From Clostridia bacterium (lineage in GTDB: Bacteria; Bacillota; Clostridia; Christensenellales; Borkfalkiaceae), in assembly GCA_017452305.1 (NCBI GenBank), contig JAFTMQ010000045.1:1-8867 (forward strand): a DNA stretch of 8,867 nucleotides. Direction: 5' to 3'. Every line of letters begins with the position of its first letter. Position 1 is the stretch's first letter. The position numbers and the translations under genes are program-made. Positions 6,797 through 8,867 of the stretch are shown piece after piece. The notes beneath the pieces were generated by a model. That model made no database searches. It worked only from the letters and a program-made list of their open reading frames with translations, and was not told the origin of the DNA.

Positions 6797-8515
6797 ATGG
6801 TTGCACTAAACGGTTTTTTACAAAGCGCACTGTTGGCGGTTAGCTTCCAAACGGTTTGGGGACATATCGGCAACGTAATCATGATGCTCGCGGCATGCGG
6901 CGCGTTTTTGATAGGCTTTAAATTCCTCAGCGACAACATGGAAAAGCTTGCGGGAAACAGTCTCAAAGTTTTGTTCAACAAAACGTCGGATAAAAAATGG
7001 GTGGGCGTCGGTATCGGTGCGGCATCTACGGCGGTTGTGCAAAGCTCGGGCGTTACCACCGTCATGGTTGTCGGCTTTGTAAATGCGGGCATTATGACCT
7101 TGCAGCAAGCCACGACGATGATTATGGGCGCGAATATCGGTACGACGGTTACGGCGCAGATTGCGGCATGGGGCTCGTCGCTTAGCCTTGCTCCCGTCTT
7201 TATGTCCTTGCTCTTTATCGGCGTTATGATGGAAATGTTTTCCAAAAACGATAAGGTAAAATCGGTCGGGTTGGCAATTGCGGGCTTGGGCTTGGTGTTC
7301 TTCGGCTTGGAAATTATGTCCGACGCGATGAGCGTTTACAGCAAAATGCCCGCCGTTACGAACTTCTTAGAAACGATTAACAATCCTTTCCTTTTGTTGC
7401 TGTTCGGTATCGTGTTCACGGCAGTTTTACAATCGTCGAGCGCGGTAACGACAATCATCATCGCAATGGCAAGCCAAGGCTTGATTATCGGCGGCGGCGG
7501 AAACGCGGTGCTTTATATCATTCTCGGCTCGAATATCGGCTCGTGCGTGACGGCGCTTATTTCGTCTATCGGCACTTCCGTCAATGCGCGGCGTGCAAGT
7601 ATCATTCACTTGATGTTTAACGTGGTTGGTTCGTTATTGTTTATGACAATGCTTTTAATTTGGTCTAAGGACGTAGTAAGGAGTGATTTCTATCAAGTTA
7701 CCTTCGTGAAATGGTTTGCTGGCAGTCCGGAAGCACAAATCGCTATGTTCCACACCTTCTTCAACGTCATTTGTACCTTGCTTTTCTTGCCGTTTACAAA
7801 CGTCTTGGTAAAGCTTTCGACGCTCCTTGTCCGCGAAAAAAAGCAAACGGAAAAAGAGCCTTGGGAGCTTGTATATATGGATAAACGCTTTTTGGCAACC
7901 CCGTCCGTTGCGTTGGGGCAGTTAAAAAAGGAAACCTTCCGTATGGCGGATATGTCTATGGAAAGCTTGCGTATTGCCTTTAACGGCTTTATTGCGCGCG
8001 ATATGGACGCGGTGGACAAGGTGTACGAGGCCAACGACCATATTGCAAAATTGAGCGGGCTTATCAGTGATTATCTCGTGCGTACTTCCGCAAGTGGTGT
8101 TTCGTTCGCGGACGAAAAAATGGTCAGCGTTTTACATAGCAATGTAGGGGACATTGCCCGTATTGCAGAGCTTGCCGACAACCTCACAAAATACACCAAG
8201 CGTGCCGTGAAGGACGAGCTTGTCTTCTCGGAAGGCATCAATGAAAAGTTGGTGGCTATGCACAAGAAATTAGAAGAACAGTATGAGCTTGTTAAACGTA
8301 TTTGCTTGAACGAAGAAGACGGGCTTGTCGTGCAATCGGACGGGTTGGAAGACGTTATCGACACCATGCGTCGCGACCTCGTTGCCGAGCATATTGAAAG
8401 ACTTCGCCAAGGCAAGTGCCGTCCCGAAAACAACACCATATTCGTCAACCTTGTTTGCAATTTGGAACGTATTGGCGACCACTTGACTTTCATCGTTCAC
8501 GCAGACGAAGCTTAA
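6797..8515 (+). CDS. Na+/phosphate cotransporter family protein with C-terminal PhoU-like domain (NptA/YjbB-like)
   Basis: The 572-residue protein combines a membrane transporter with a cytoplasmic domain. Two inverted-repeat Na/Pi-cotransporter modules are visible. Each has a QSS motif (Q82-S-S-G and Q212-S-S-S-A) followed by a G-x-N-I-G motif (GANIGTT 111-117, GSNIGSC 244-250). Hydrophobic segments run from about 20 to 340, roughly eight to ten helices including re-entrant QSS loops. Residues about 375-570 are helical, hydrophilic and PhoU-like, with NLERIGDH (555-562) the clearest signature. From the family, such proteins move phosphate with sodium; bacterial relatives include importers and an exporter (YjbB), so direction is not assigned. 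The start at 6797 has AAGGAG 9 bases upstream; a GTG at 6767 would add ten unconvincing residues (MRRKTKEKGQ) and no better binding site. The gene stands alone with its own promoter and terminator; no pst, phoR or separate phoU gene is in the window. Confidence 0.94.
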   Translation: MVALNGFLQSALLAVSFQTVWGHIGNVIMMLAACGAFLIGFKFLSDNMEKLAGNSLKVLFNKTSDKKWVGVGIGAASTAVVQSSGVTTVMVVGFVNAGIMTLQQATTMIMGANIGTTVTAQIAAWGSSLSLAPVFMSLLFIGVMMEMFSKNDKVKSVGLAIAGLGLVFFGLEIMSDAMSVYSKMPAVTNFLETINNPFLLLLFGIVFTAVLQSSSAVTTIIIAMASQGLIIGGGGNAVLYIILGSNIGSCVTALISSIGTSVNARRASIIHLMFNVVGSLLFMTMLLIWSKDVVRSDFYQVTFVKWFAGSPEAQIAMFHTFFNVICTLLFLPFTNVLVKLSTLLVREKKQTEKEPWELVYMDKRFLATPSVALGQLKKETFRMADMSMESLRIAFNGFIARDMDAVDKVYEANDHIAKLSGLISDYLVRTSASGVSFADEKMVSVLHSNVGDIARIAELADNLTKYTKRAVKDELVFSEGINEKLVAMHKKLEEQYELVKRICLNEEDGLVVQSDGLEDVIDTMRRDLVAEHIERLRQGKCRPENNTIFVNLVCNLERIGDHLTFIVHADEA

Positions 8516-8540
8516 ATTTTTATAATGGAATAGAACGGAG

Positions 8541-8580
8541 CGCGTCCAAAGCCAAAAACGGTTTTGGACGCGTTTTAATT
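8541..8580 (+). terminator. Rho-independent terminator of the cotransporter gene
   Basis: A 13-base-pair stem (8541-8553 with 8560-8572, one G-T pair) closes a 6-base loop AAAAAC and is followed by TTTTAATTT. It starts 26 bases after the cotransporter stop codon. Confidence 0.9.
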
Positions 8581-8591
8581 TGCCTGTGCGT

Positions 8592-8867
8592 GAACCAACG
8601 GCACGAGCCTTAACTCTGGGAGTACAACAAAAAAAGCACTTGTCAAGCCGTTGTTTCGGGCATTCCGATACTCCGCAAGCGGAGACCTCTCGGAAAGCGT
8701 CGCCGTTTATCAACGGCTCGCGCGAACCAACGGCGACAAGCCCTAACTCTGGGAATACAACAAAAAAAGCACTTGTCAAGCCGTTGTTTTGGGCATTCCG
8801 ATACTCCGCAAGCGGAGACCTCTCGGAAAGCGTCGCCGTTTATCAACGGCTCGCGCGAACCAACGGC
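8592..8867. repeat. Tandem array of ~133-base units (cut by the window edge)
   Basis: Two full units (8592-8723, 132 bases; 8724-8856, 133 bases) stand head to tail, followed by 11 bases of a third (8857-8867), so the array continues outside. Aligning the two by eye gives four substitutions and one single-base indel. Weak similarity extends left to about 8584, where the first unit decays next to the terminator. Each unit contains two hairpins, TTCCGA...TCGGAA (8663-8668 with 8690-8695) enclosing CTCCG-CAAG-CGGAG, and GCCGTT-TATC-AACGGC (8702-8717), plus a run of seven A. Because 133 is not a multiple of three, the reading frame shifts from unit to unit in all frames, arguing against a repeat protein. 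There are no spacers, so it is not a CRISPR array. Apart from this array and the terminator, 8516-8867 holds no gene that I can support. Confidence 0.93.

Noticed and set aside
6582..6830. An 83-residue N-terminal extension of the epimerase frame, up to 6830.
   Set aside because: It overlaps the cotransporter start and both promoters, lacks family similarity, and the ATG at 6581 has an excellent ribosome binding site.
1..8515. A hidden defence or mobile system linking these genes.
   Set aside because: Each gene belongs to a well-known metabolic, transport or housekeeping family with intact motifs. I see no integrase, transposase, nuclease, toxin–antitoxin pair, terminal repeats or obvious composition break.
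8618..8647. Minus-strand promoter within the repeat unit: TTGACA (8646-8641), sharing the 10-mer CTTGACAAGT with the promoter of the metal operon.
   Set aside because: At the right spacing the -10 positions read TACTCC in unit 1 and TATTCC in unit 2, which match TATAAT poorly. The shared 10-mer is probably chance.
8643..8846. Minus-strand open frames of up to about 170 codons running through the repeat array and into the cotransporter gene.
   Set aside because: The unit length of 133 shifts frame between copies, there is no ribosome binding site, and the longer frame is mostly antisense to a clear gene and crosses its terminator.
8592..8867. CRISPR array or tRNA cluster at the right edge.
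   Set aside because: Units are head to tail without variable spacers, are far longer than CRISPR repeats, and show no tRNA cloverleaf or TpsiC-like arm.

Overview
The window reads as ordinary chromosomal DNA from a Gram-positive-type bacterium. It is probably an uncultured Clostridia-like member of the Bacillota. The grounds are strong AGGAG-type ribosome binding sites, canonical TTGACA/TATAAT-like promoters, an rdgB–phosphoesterase gene pair in the order I recall for Bacillus ysnA–ysnB, and a FtsX/MacB-type permease with a very large outer domain of a kind common in Clostridia. The lineage is an inference; no rRNA or other marker gene is present.

Layout. Positions 1-1893 hold the C-terminal 630 residues of an ABC transporter permease whose beginning lies outside the window; it ends at a strong hairpin terminator (1912-1949). 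Next comes a metal-resistance unit: a near-consensus promoter, an ArsR/SmtB-type operator just downstream of the -10 box, an ArsR/SmtB repressor gene (2050-2358) and, 2 bases later, a Zn/Cd/Pb-type P1B ATPase (2361-4469). A second promoter (4481-4508) drives a housekeeping pair, an XTP/dITP pyrophosphatase (4542-5150) and an MJ0936/YfcE-type metallophosphoesterase (5153-5635). A palindromic terminator (5655-5680) is shared with the converging minus-strand gene for a LacX-like aldose 1-epimerase (5700-6581). That gene is divergent from a Na+/phosphate cotransporter with a C-terminal PhoU-like domain (6797-8515); the 215-base gap between them carries one promoter for each direction and a leader with two alternative hairpins. 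After the cotransporter terminator (8541-8580), the window runs into a tandem array of about 133-base units (8592 to the right edge, cut by the window).

How the genes work together. The repressor and ATPase form a self-contained sensor/efflux module for divalent soft metals. The nucleotide pyrophosphatase removes non-canonical purine nucleotides and is translated next to a small phosphoesterase of unknown substrate. The epimerase and the phosphate transporter are stand-alone transcription units. I see no convincing undescribed multi-gene system. The features most worth a second look are the non-coding 133-base tandem array at the right edge, the atypical C-terminal metal site of the ArsR protein, and the alternative hairpins in the cotransporter leader.
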